Made by a program: the position numbers and the translations under genes. A stretch of DNA of 64,000 nt from Paraspadella gotoi (lineage: Eukaryota > Chaetognatha), in NCBI GenBank assembly GCA_051294375.1, contig CM119264.1, positions 29,455,182-29,519,181 of the forward strand. The letters are read 5' to 3'. The notes under the pieces were generated by a model that was given only the letters and a program-made list of their open reading frames with translations, was not told the origin of the DNA and did no database searches. Shown here piece after piece: positions 37,822 through 50,894 of this stretch; the first letter of the stretch is position 1; each line of letters opens with the position of its first letter.

Positions 37822-40800
37822 AGAGAAGAGAGAGAGACGTCATTCACCTCATCTTCCCCCTTTTCCTTCAGGCGTTCAACTCCATCACACTGGTCGTCCA
37901 TCCAAGCTGTTCCACCAACTCTAATCTTTCCTTCCACTGACCAAGACACGCCTCAATCATCGATCGTGATACTAAACCTCTCGCCAACCGCCTCTGTCAA
38001 CCCAGAGGTCATGAACAGCCTCGATCTTCCAGACCGCGGCCCCAAGTGCCTCGTCGATCCTCGTCCAACGATTCCAAGACACCGAAACGGCCTCCCGACT
38101 ACGAAGACGCCCTCAAGGCTCTTCACTCGACGTCCGATAAAACCGGACACCTTTCACCGACAAAACGAGTCTCCCTCTGCCCGACGTGCTTCAGCCGACT
38201 TCTCCGACCCACCTCGACGATCAACTCGACGCCACAAAGCGTCAAATCTTCGCTGGAGAGTCTTAACGCGAGAAATCGACGTCCGCCTCCGCCGCTGCCG
38301 CAACATCATCCTCGTATCTCCGCCGCTTCAGCAACAGCAGCCTCGGCCGCCGTCGCAGACTTCTCTCCCGCCTCCATCCGCTCAACATCTCCACCACCAC
38401 CTTCGTCGCACTCCTTCCAAGCACCCTCTTCCTCCACCTCTTATCGAGATCCTTTGCCGCAAACGAAAGGACAAACTCTGAAGCATCTTCCTCCAGCAAC
38501 GACCTCTTCCAAACTGCCTCCCCGCCGTGCCAGTACATTCCTCAAACATCAGCCTCCACTCGCCATGACGGTCTCATCGAGGCATCCGCCTCCTCAAATT
38601 CCGACGACTCTCTTCCAAACTCCTCCACCACCCTTGCCGCCGCCTTCGGCCAAACATCCTCGTCAAGCCGCCTCCTTACGACGCCGCTCTCGCCGCCAAC
38701 AAAACTTCCAAATCTTCTTCCCCGAACCGCCTCGTCCTCCGCCGCCGCCACTTCGGCCACGCCACCAACGCCGTCCACAAGACGGCGCCGCCCTTACATC
38801 GTCGCCGTCTCAACAAGAACATCAACAACGACAAAAACGGCGCCGAGGAGAAAGCGACGCCGGTCGACGACGCGGCGCCGGGCGGAAGAGAAGAGCGCCG
38901 CCTCCTCGTCCTTCGACGAAGGAAGTCGCGCGACGATCGCCTTCGTCGTCGGCGTCGTCCGTCTTCACCAACGACGCCGGAAATGACGCGATAAAGTTGA
39001 TGGCGCCGGAATCGACGATCCCCAGGTATTTATTTATTTATTTTTTTAAGTTTTTTAAATTTTTTTAAAATTTTTTTATTTTTTATTTATTTATTTATTT
39101 TTTTTTTTAAATGAGCACTAATATCGCTACACTACACCGTGAGCCATTTTGTGGTCTGTCTGTCTTTGCGTCTTTCTGTATTTTTTGACTCCATGTCCAT
39201 CTGTCTGTGTTTCGGTATATCTATTACTCTGTCTCACTTATTTTAAAATCCTCCTTCAAAAGTTTTAAAATATTTTTTTTGTACTTTGAGCAGGTGACGT
39301 AATCAAAAACACTTTTTTTACTATTTTTGTAAATTTTAATTGACATCGGAACCTTTTTTAAAAGAACATCGCGGCAACAAGATTAAACGGCTGGTTTACG
39401 GTTGAAATACTGTATTTTTAAAAATTCTATTCTCACGCGTAACTCGTTCTCGACCGACAGGCGGCGCTGAAGCGAAACAAGTTTCTCCAATTGGCGGATC
39501 TGCAACAGAAGAAGATTGAACTGCAAGAAGAGAAAATCGCCAAAGTCGTTGAGGAGATAGAAAGGATGGAGAAGGAAGAGAAGAAAAGAAATGAGGAGGA
39601 GGAGATGAGGAGAAAGGAGGAAGAGGAGAAGAAGAAAAAGTTATTGGAGGTGAGAAAGAAGTTTTGATTTCATAGAAACTGGAGATTTTGTAATATAATT
39701 TTGAACAGACTGTGATCGAATGGTTTTATGGTCGGTCTGTTTGCTGTTCGCTNNNNNNNNNNNNNNNNNNNNNNNNNGAAAGGCCAGCGTAATGAGGAAA
39801 TCATGGCTATCTTTTTTGAGAGTCCCCGTCTTGATGTTTATCCCCAGATTTAATTTTAACCTTTAAAAATAAGACGTTCTAGGAAAATCATAATAAAAGA
39901 GGGCGCAGACAATCGGTAGGGAAAACCGATTTCATGTAACAAAAAAGCTTAATATTTCTTCGTAGTCATCATATCATCTTCATCATTCGTACCTGTAACC
40001 GATTGGTGGTGAGTGGACCAACAAACAAGTTTGTAACAAGTTGACCGCAGCTTGGAAGCAAATAATATTGTTACTCGAAGGTCTTGATTAGCGAAATGTT
40101 TTTTCATCCATTCTGCTGAAAAGTGTCAAATCAGATATCATTCAAAGCGACTTATTTTTCATTATTATCCCTGAAATTACTTTTCTCCCTAATATTTACC
40201 CAATTTTAACCTATTATAAAACCTATTTAATAATTAAGCTATCTTGCCCCTGACTTTGGACAGACATCACTATACAAGATAATCACATAGCGGAGTGAAT
40301 GGAGTGAATAAACGAGATGTGAGAGAGTGTTTAATTGAAAGCTTGCAGGGACCTGCTATGTCATTATTTGTTATTGGTGATGTCTGTCAAAGTCAGGGCA
40401 GATAGCTAATTATTAAAATGAATGGATATATTTTTATATGGTTGTACCATTTCATTCCATTGTAGAACAAGTAATTTCGTCAATTTTCATAGACCAAAGT
40501 TCTCACCGGACGCTTTGCCGTTTCGCCCACGGTGACGTGATGACGAGGCCTTGGATTTTGACGAGATACTCGGGGATGATCGGGGGCGACCATGTCAGGG
40601 TCATCGTGTCAACCAGAGGGCGACAAAGACGACGAAGAGAACGAGGAAGGAGAAGATGGAATGGAGGAGATGAGGAGGAAGAAGGGACGGAGGGAAGAAG
40701 GGAGGAAGGAGGGAGAAGAAGGAGAAGGGGAGGGAGAAGAAGGGAGGAAGTGGGGTCGTCGTCGTCGAAGAAGGGGGGGGACTGGTTTGGGGTGAGAAGT

Positions 40801-43800
40801 CAGGAAGGAGAGAAAGATATCTTGTGACAGTCTCGCTTTGCATTTAAATAAATAATTTCATCTCTCGTTATTTCTCTCTCTTTCTCCCTCTCTCTCTCTC
40901 TCAAGTTTAGATTGTACCATGATGGGAAAAAAATAATATATAATAATATAATAATAAATAAGATTAATAAATAATATAACCTGCCCTAAACCGAATAAAA
41001 TAATTTTTTATTAGTATTAAATTATTCAATGCATTCAAATACTTTTAAAAGAGGTGTCTCTGTTTTTACTTTTTTGATTAAGAAATTATTATCTCTTATA
41101 TTTCATCTTTTCTTCTCTTTAACTTAACTATCCTACAAATGTAATTTTCTTATTTCACATTTCAAATTCTATATTTAATTATTATTTAGCTAATTGTTAT
41201 TTTCACTTTAAGAACATATCTTTATTGTACATTGCACAATGTATCATATTATCTCTCTCTCTCTGTTTGACCATTCATTTTCTTTTTCAAAACTCACTCA
41301 TCTGTCCTTGCTTTCACCTGTCCTCACCTCTGACACTATTCTGTCTCACCATTTGGTTGGAAACTTTAACTCTGGTCTCTCTCTCTCTCTCTCTCACATT
41401 TACTTTGGCAAAAGTTTTTGATAGTCTGTCAAATTTACTGATGAAGGCTCGAACAGAGTTGAAACATGTCTGATTAAATTAAATAAAAAATCGTTTGTAA
41501 TACAAACTCTAAACTTGTTTCACTAAGAGAATTATTCATATTATTGTTAAATTATATCAGACATGATAATTTTTATCATATTTGGGCAAAAAATGGCCCT
41601 TAACAAGCAGTGAAAAAGATTGATTGTTTATAAAATAAACCAGGCTCGAGTTAATTACTGCATAATTTAATAATTTATTGCTTTCACTTTAACAAAATAT
41701 TATTTTTTTTTTTATTTTTGGACTTGTTTGATACTTGATTCTGATAATACATCCAAAAGTAAATTAAAATGATTATTTTGTTTATAAAAAGGTTACCCAA
41801 AACATAATTTTTATTGATATTTTAAAATTAAAAATAATATTTTGTAACTCTACAATATCAATGTATTTTTAATATTGCTCTTTTTTGACATATGAATTAA
41901 GATTATACCTGAATCTATCCTAATAGAGGATAATGCCATAAAATTTAACATAAGACTGAGAAAGGAAGGATTTTTAATAGTATTAGTTAAACTTAAAAAG
42001 TAATAAAAAAAATAAAAATTAATATAAATAAAAAGTATAGATATAAAAATCATAAAAAAATAACATTTTTTTTGGACAATGTATATTTTTACATAGAACC
42101 CTGTATTTTTTATCATACATAAATGAGACATAGCTCATACGAATCACAAAAAGCCAAATTTTTTATATCTAGATTTTCTTTTTCGATTCATTTCATTAAA
42201 ATGCCGAAAAAATACTGGAAAGTAACCCGACACTTTTCTTTCCATCATGGTATTTTTTTTTTACCTGACTTTTTTCTTCTAGATCTCCGATGGTAGAATT
42301 TAGCCCATTTTTTTTTGCCTGATAATAAATTCAAAAACAATTTTTTTATAAAATTTTTATAGAACATGAAAATGTTTAACTTATTTGTATTAAGTGATTT
42401 AGTTGAGGAGAAAAAAGAACAAACTTAATCTTTTTATTTTGATTAGGATGAACGTAGTTGGTTAATACAAATGTGATATTGTTTAAAAAAGAATTTCTAT
42501 ATAAATTAAAGATTTTAGTTATACTTTTTTTAAATTTGTGCGTCTAATTTTTTTTTATATTAATCCAAAATCAGAAAAAAAGATGTACGTTAAAAATGTC
42601 TCCATTTGTTCCGATTTCTGTTCTCTTAAAAATTTTGACTTTGACATTAGTACAGGTTTTAAAAAAAATATCGCTTACCTTGAATTACCACAGCGATTTG
42701 ATCGATTAAGCAAGGTCAGAAACATTAATAGAATTATTTCATTTCTCCTCATTTGCATTAAATCTAATTTAATGTTTTTAGTTGATTTTGCTTATCAGCA
42801 ATCCGACTCTAACAATTCACTTTGACGGTCCGTCGTCTGCCCTCTCAATCTTGTCGGGCATTTTCTTATATCATGTCAGAACAAGAATTATGATAAATTA
42901 TGCCATATTGTGGTATTCCTTTCGTTTCGTTGTGTTTTAGTATTTGGCGTAAACAAAGTTTAGATTTGTACTACAACGATTTTATTTAATATAAACAGAC
43001 ATGTTTCGACTCTTGTTCGATCTTCATCAGTGTTTTGAAGACTCGAACAAGAGTCGAAACATGTCTGTTATATTAAATAAAATCGTTGTAGTACAAATCT
43101 AAACTTTGTTTTCGCCAGCTAAATTATGCAAAAAAAATAAACGATGCCGTCCGTCTGTCCGTCCCACCTTAGCAAAAAAACTTCTATTGCTCGTGATTGG
43201 ATGGATGGATTGGAATGAAATTTTTTGTGTGGGCATGAAAGTGTGATTAAGCTGGAAAAACAAAAAATTGTTTCACTAATTGATTATGCTTTTTTTTCTT
43301 CTATATTAAATGTAAATGTAAGATGTATTAGTTAATAATTAATCAGTTAATCAATCAGTCAATTAATTAATAAATAATTGATCAACTATTCAATCATCTA
43401 TTTAGTTACCTATTAATTAATTATAAAACAATTTATAATTAAATTATTTTTTAGTTTATATAGTTTGTATTAATTAATTAATTACCGCTAATGATCGTGG
43501 CAGATCCGACATCGTTTGCTCAAACTTGTTCACTATCGAACAATGTCGGATCTGTCCACGATCATTAGCGGTAATTAATTAATATTACAGACTATATAAA
43601 CTAAAATAATAATTTAATAAATTAATTAATTTGATCTGAAATGTTTGTTTTAAGGTCTTTTCATCACTGCCACAACAAAAGCCAACAACGACGATGATGG
43701 TGACGATGAACATATAACGATTGACTTGATGATGATTATAATAATTAATTAATAGATATGTTTTGATCTTGACGCCGACTAGAACTAAATATTTCGACCA

Positions 43801-46800
43801 GTTTCCGAAAGGTTAGCATAAAATAATGTAATGCATCAAAAGGGCCGAAACAAATAAAAACCGGAATAAAAACGGATGGTGGACTAAAACACACCACCCT
43901 TCATCAGCGCCATTGTGCCGGAGGCACCAAGGTCTGGGGTTCTAGCCGGTGGTCGCCTAGCAGTTAAGAGGACGGGGGGCTTTAACCTTAAGGACCGCGG
44001 TCCGTCCTCCTCCTAAAACGCCCCCGAGAATATTCGAAGAATATTTGAGGAAACTCCTCAACCCCGGCGAGATCTTCGTCGTCCAGAGATTCTTCAAAGG
44101 CATGATTGGTGGCTTGAGCAGATCGACGATCAAATAGTCTCTTTTATTTCTCTGAGTTTATGAAGAGTTTATAAGGGTACTAATGTTGGCAGCAAGACTT
44201 AAAGCTGCCTTCACTCTGTCCGTCCTCGCCTCGTCTCAATGGCTGAGCAGGCTATCTCATTCCATCCGTGCGTCCCGGTTCAATCCTGGGATCCCGGTTC
44301 TGGTTAAATGTGACGGTGCCGGTATAAACATTGCCAGTGACAGGAGGCGGTCACTGAGGGTCCGCAGCCTACGCAGTTAGTGAGATACCCCGCGCCCCGG
44401 GTATCACGGCTATCCTCCCGTTGCCATAAGTGGTGAGCCCTACTATCGAACACGCAACCTTCTCGGGTACGCTACCGACAAACGCCTATGCCCTGCGCTT
44501 CGGTCCGTACAACAAACGCCTATGCCCTGGGGTACGCTACGACACAACGCCTATGCCCCCACAACTCGCGCTCTTCTCTCTCCACTATGGTAACAGTCTG
44601 TCAGACACCTCTCAGGCTTGAGAACCTGAAGTGAATGTCTTGACCCGGGGATCCTGTGGCGGTATATTCACACCGTCTCACGTCACCATCCTTCAGCCAA
44701 ATCCATTGCTCAGAGGGGAACACACAATCCCAGGCGTAGTGTTCCATCCACAGTCCTAACGACTTCCCTCTGCGTTGGCAAAGAGAGACCGTCCTAGGGT
44801 AACCGCGCCAGTGACTGGAGGCGTACTGAGGTCGGAAGCCCCCAAAGCCAACAGTGAGATTCCCCATCCCATGCGGCATCACAGCGCAATAGCCTGCGCT
44901 TCCCTCCTCAATAAATGTGGCTGAGCCTTTAGTACTCCAAGCACATACTGCAAATTCCTTGCTGCGCAACCACACGATCAAGGCCGCGGAAAAAGACCAG
45001 CTTACGGCGCTCTAGTGCCGTATGCCAATACACTCACCGCCTATGCCCTACATTTTCATCTGGTTAAAGCAGCAGTCCTGCACCAGACTGTCTCACTCGC
45101 CCCGCATCTCCGCGGGCATCTAACTAATTGGCAGATGATTGAATCACAACCTTCTCTCAGACAGTCTCATACAGGATTCGAGGCCCCTGTGGACGAAGGT
45201 CTAGGATGGGGGATCCTGTGGGGCAGAAAGAACTATAGTAAGCTTGCCTCACTAGGCTGTCCGTACCTCAGACCGTCGTGCTCAATGGCTGAGCAAAGGC
45301 TTAAATCATTCTCATATCCATCCGTCGCTACTCTGCGCCGGGTTCAATCCTGGCGGTATAGGTTCGGGTTCCTGGCTTATATGTTTGACGGTTTGCCTGG
45401 TATAATTATTGCAGTGAATCAGGATGCGCTGGTCCACTGCAGGTGTCGCAGCCCTCTTCACACACGCTTAGTGATTGAGATAGGGACACGACCCAGCGCC
45501 CGCGGGTAATACAAGGTTATTATTCGGTGGAACAGTCGGGTGAGGAAATCGGATTTGTGAAATCCTCGAAACCCGAAATTCCCCGTCGGTTAAATCAGGC
45601 TGTGAAGATAGAAGAGAGAGAGAGAGAAGCGATCGACGAAGAAACGAAAGCTGAAAAAAAAAATCCGGTAAGCGATAATTTAGAGAAGAAAAGGTTTAAA
45701 TGAAATAAATAATAAAACGAATTTAATGAATGAATAAAAAAGGATTAAACAATTTTTCTCCAATTTTCTGTGTTGCGTTAAAAAGAAAAAATCCTATTGG
45801 TTGGTTGTCGGCCGATGTGGATAGAAGGTGGAAAGCCTACCGTCGGAATAGAGATGATGCAAAGATCATGATCGTTACCAGCTAAATTCATGCTAACGAC
45901 ATAAATTGGAACCAAGTCAGATCAATCTAACGGTCAATTAGTAATAGTGCGCGGCTTGCGATAAAGAAAAAAAAAGAGATAAAAATTTAAAAAAATTCGC
46001 AGTCGACTTATGCCTTTATTCCGACAGGAGAGATTAACTTTGCTGGAGAGACAGAAGAAGAGAGAGAGAGAAGGGGAGAGAGAGAGAGAGAAGAGAGAAG
46101 AGGAGAGAGAGAGGAGCGAGAGAGAAGGGAAGCGTGGATGGTTTTTCCGTCCAAAATAATAAAGTTGAGAGTTTGGCCTTTTATTCTCATCTCAATTTTT
46201 GCGAACAGTAAAAACCAGCGATCGTTCGGGATTTTTCGCTTGTCGTCGTTTTTACATTTTTGACATCGTCAACTTCAACATCAACTTCAAAATCAATAAT
46301 AAACATCATCTCATAGATCAGTGATATATCCGAGGACACAAACGTCAACTCGCTTTTGAAGACAGAACAACAATTGAAACAAAAGTAGACGTACCAACAA
46401 GAATCAAGAAGCAAAACAAGAACAGTAACTTCGCAGTTAGTGTCCCCTTCGCTCTGCCGCCTCGAGTTGGACGGGACGAGAGTGGACTCTCCTGCGGCTG
46501 CGATGCAACACTTCGTCGGACGTGGACTCTGTGCTGTTTTCTAGAGGATCCTTGCAAAAACGTGAGCAAAATCCAAGTGTGAGTGATATGTGATAATATT
46601 TGTTAAAACTGACTGTGAAAACTGTGAAAACGGCAAACTGTTAAACATATGCAGACTATGCAGACTATGTACTGTGCACTATTCAGAATTTGAAATGTTG
46701 AGTGCAGAACGCGACACAACTCTGTAAGATACATTAGTTCGTTAGTATTTTTCGATTCGATTAGTTTATCTCTATAAGACAGTTTGGTGTCGGTCAGTCT

Positions 46801-47170
46801 TTCTGTCTGCGTGTCTGCTTCTCCGTCTGTCTGTCAAACTTGACATTTCCATTTCTTGTTCGCTTTCAGACTTAGTTCAACATCTTTTCGGAGTTCAGTC
46901 AATAAATGTTGTTTTGGTTAGATCAATTGAATCTTTAATAATTAAATCAATTCCAGAGAGTCGTTTTTCACAACTGATTGTTCACAAACAACTCGTCGAT
47001 TGTATTATCACGTGACTTGTGAATCAAGTTTTCTCGTCAATCGCGTTAGTGATTGTGAACACTAGAAAAAAAACTATTTTCTCATTCGTTTTCCCTGAGA
47101 AAAAAATATTTTTTCGGTTGAACCAGATGATTTGCTCTGAGAGAGAGAGAGGAGAGAGAGAGAAGAGAAG

Positions 47171-47236
<66 letters not shown>

Positions 47237-48955
47237 TCAAAGAAAAACTGCAATCTTTTGGTTGATCACGATGAAGAATCTCGCTTAGTAAACACTCCAC
47301 GTGTCAAAATCAACTCCAAAAAAACTTTTTTTCTTTTCAGAGTAAAAATTTCAAAACAAATTTTTTTTCAATTTCTTAAAATTTAAAGAAAAGTTGTTTT
47401 CTCTCACCAGTTTAAAAAAAATTTCAATAGGCCTCATCAAGTTTTATTGCTTTCACGATTGTGAGTAGAGTTGATAGTTTTCGTTGTAGATTTAGTGAAT
47501 ATGGGCCTAACCGTATCGTTTGTGAAAATTAAAGACAAATATGTTACGTATATAACAGTGATTATACAAGCTAAACGCCTGTTATGCTGGTATTAACATC
47601 TAATTTGGCGAGCCTTTTAAAAAGGTCATTTAAAATTCCGGAAGAGAGCGGTAGTATATCCTAACGGCGAAGAATTTAAATTAATTCTTTTGAAAACAAA
47701 TTCAATTTCGTTTTAAACCTGCTGAGGGAAGAGCTTCAAAATCTTAGGCCCCGGGCTTATCTTATTATCAATAAATTCCGAAATCGTTTCTTAGTTACCA
47801 GGGTTCGTACCCTGTCCTTTTCAAACAGAATTAAGCCCGAGGTTAACCTTGTTCAAACTCAGAAACCACAAGAAAAGTTTAAATTGTATGAAAATAGGAA
47901 GGGATAGGAAAGGGACGTGGATCTTTGTCGAGCAGGTAAAACTTGAGTAAGAAGGGCTATGAGATGAGAGAGAGAGAGAGAAAGAGAGAGAGAGGAAGAG
48001 GAGAGGAGAGGAGAGAGAGGAGGAGAGGAGAGAGAGAGGAAGGAGAAAGAGGAGAGAGAGAGAGAGAGAATGAGGGATAGTGAATTATTCCGTATCAACG
48101 AACTCGGTCGATCCTAGGTTAGGCTTAAACAAAAAAACTCCATTATTTCTCGAAAGATTATTTTTTATTCTCGTCAGAAAAATGGGTAGGGTTTAGAAAA
48201 ATCTGTCAAATAAAGAATAGAACAAAAAAATAAGAGAAGGAAAATTTTAATTCGAAAATTTTGATATAAAAAAAAAGAAAAAAATACTTTGATGAAATTG
48301 AAAGAGAAGAATGAGAAAATCGTTGAAGAGTGAAGCTCGCGAAATTTTCGACATGAAAAATGCGGAGATGATGACGTAAAAAACGATGGAAAATTTGTTT
48401 CTGTCGTCGTCGTCGTCGTCGCTGTCGTCGTCTCCGCGTTTTGTTTCGTCGCTTTTGTCTCTTGATTCGTTGACTGAATCAGACTCTGAATATGAATCTG
48501 ATTCAGATCTGAATTCGATGTTGAGACTAAATGTGAATTTGAATCTGAATCTGATTCAGATCTGAAATTCAATGATAAGATCTGAATCAGTTGGGGGTGA
48601 AGTTAGATTTCGTGTCTGTCCAGGTAGTTTAAACATTATAGTAAGAATATAATGGGAGGGCATGTTAGTGTTGTCTTCTGGAAATAGAGGGAGCATACAA
48701 CAGGTTAATTACGTTATGCTCTAGTTGATTGATTGATTGATTGATTGATTGTTTGATTTATTGTTTGATTGATTGATTTATTGATTGCTTGATTGATTGA
48801 TTGCTTGATGTTTGATTGATTGTTGATTGATTGATTCTTTCTTTTTAACTTTCAGATGGAAAAGAAGGTTTGGTGGACGGAATCCAACGAGATTGATTGA
48901 TTAATTGTTTGATGATTGTTTGATTGATTAATTGCTTGCTTGATTGATTAATTGC

Positions 48956-48989
<34 letters not shown>

Positions 48990-50813
48990 TGATTGATTGA
49001 TTGTTTGATTGATTTATTGATTCTTTCTTTTTAACCTTCAGATGGAAAATGAAGGGTTGGGTGGATGGGATCCAACGAGTGTTTGTGGCGTCGGAGAAGA
49101 AACGACTGTGCACGAGGTCGTATGGCCTTGGCTCACTCTCTGGGGAGAACGGGTGAGTCGTTTGCTTGCTTGCTTGCTTGCTTTCTTGCTTGCTTGTTAG
49201 CTAAAGGGAAAGGAATTTATGGCTTGGCTCACTCTCTGGGTAGAAAGGGTGAGTCGTTTGCTTGCTTACTTGCTTGCTTGCTCGGGAAAGGAAGGGAAGT
49301 CATGCCTATCCTATCTATCTCCATCTTGTATCCTATCATCTCTATCCTTATCTCTCTATCCTATCTCCTATCCGATCTCAAATCTTATCTCCTATCCTAT
49401 TCCTATCCTATCTCCTATCCTATCTCTATCCTATCCTTTCTCTCTATCCTATCTCTTATCCTATCTCCTATCCTATCTTCTATCCTATCGCCTCCGCTAA
49501 CCAAACTCTTCTCCTTCCATTCCAGCGATTCACCCTCGTCGAGAAGCGCCACCAAGGCGAGCGCCCTCTCGAGCCGCGGGAACGCCCCCTCAAGCGCCAC
49601 CCGGACGCCACTTCCGCCCACGACGCCGTCCACTACATTCTCCGCTCGGCGTCGCTCGGAAGCCGGATCCGACGATTCTCTCGTCATCGGCGGCGTCAAA
49701 CACGTGGCGTCTCCGGCGTCAGATCCGGTTCTGGATTCACTTCCGGTTCCACATCCGGATTCACTTCCGGGTCGGTCAGTTCGGTTCTTTGCAAGACTCT
49801 TTGTCGCCGCCGGTGTCGCCGACGCTGCCGACGATGGACGCCGGCAGGGATCGGATCGTCGGCGCCGGATCTGAGATGCGTCGTCGCGTTGATGCCGGGA
49901 ACGACGACGACCGACGACGACGACGACGACGATGCCTTATAGGTCGATGCTCAACGGAGGACCCAAGGTCAAGCTGGAGCGATTGCCGGAAGGTGAGATG
50001 GGATGGGATGGGACTTGATGGGAATTTATTGAATGGATGGGAATTGAGGTATTATGGGAAAATGTGGAAATATACGAATAGGAATGGATGGGAATGGATC
50101 GGAAAAAATTTGAATTGATGGGAATAGATGGGAATTGATGGAAAAAGTTAGAATTCTTAATAGATTAGAATTTATAGGAATGCATTGGAATTGATAGGAA
50201 TTGATGGGAAGTGATGGGAATAGATGGGAATTGAATTGGAATAGATTGGAATTAATGGGAATAGATGGGAATTGATAAGAGCAGATATCATTTTATTTTG
50301 GAGTAGTTGGGAATCCGTTGGGAATGTCAGATGGAAGAGACGACGCATTCATGTTATATGTAGAAGCGGAAAAGATAAGTTAATTAAAACGATGGTAAAG
50401 ATTAAAATGATGAAAATCTCCCTTAATTCATAGAGACACTCGAAAAACATTTGAAAGAATCTCGATTTACACTCTGACATTGCCTAATAATTTGGTTAAA
50501 ATCTTTTTAACTTACACTTTATATAATAAATTATCATTTACTAAGAGAGAATCAGTTTTAGGTTTGTGAAATTTAAATATTGGTATACGGTTTTTTAATA
50601 TGACACTCAAGTCTTTTTTGTACGGTGACAGATGCTCGGAAGACTTCAGTCACGTTTTTTTTTAAATCTGACGACGACGGACGACGATAACGACGAAGAT
50701 TATGACGACGACGATAACGACGACGACAACTCGCGATCGAATCACATAACTTTTTTGTTTACCTCTTGAGGTAATGAGTTTACGGTTGGAGATTCCCGCG
50801 TCTCTCGTTTGAG

Positions 50814-50894
<81 letters not shown>

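Larger units (their letters stand above)
43920..45540 (+). mobile_element. Cluster of tRNA-derived SINE-like elements
   Basis: GC-rich DNA with at least three related copies in the same orientation (about 44180-44420, 44640-44920 and 45200-45520). Two have an A-box-like TGGCTGAGCAGG or TGGCTGAGCAAAGG (44240, 45287) and a B-box-like GGTTCAATCC (44277, 45342). All share the downstream order GGTATAA, GCCAGTGA..GGAGGCG, then CAGTGAGATNCCC. CAAACGCCTATGCCCT-type words recur between copies. Open frames inside do not resemble proteins. A related copy lies at 5960-6340. Confidence 0.65.

Noticed and set aside
40438-40827. Protein-coding gene in the 130-codon open frame
   Set aside because: The second half is an Arg/Glu/Gly repeat from GAGGAAG-type DNA that is open in several frames. 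The first half has no recognised domain or splice context.
43901-43907. Hammerhead at the edge of the SINE-like cluster
   Set aside because: CTGATGA and a GGTGG/CCACC stem are present, but the required GAAA is absent, so only a possible decayed relative is noted.
44183-45509. Protein-coding ORFs in the GC-rich cluster
   Set aside because: The three segments are related to one another at DNA level in different frames and contain Pol III-type boxes, so they are repeats.
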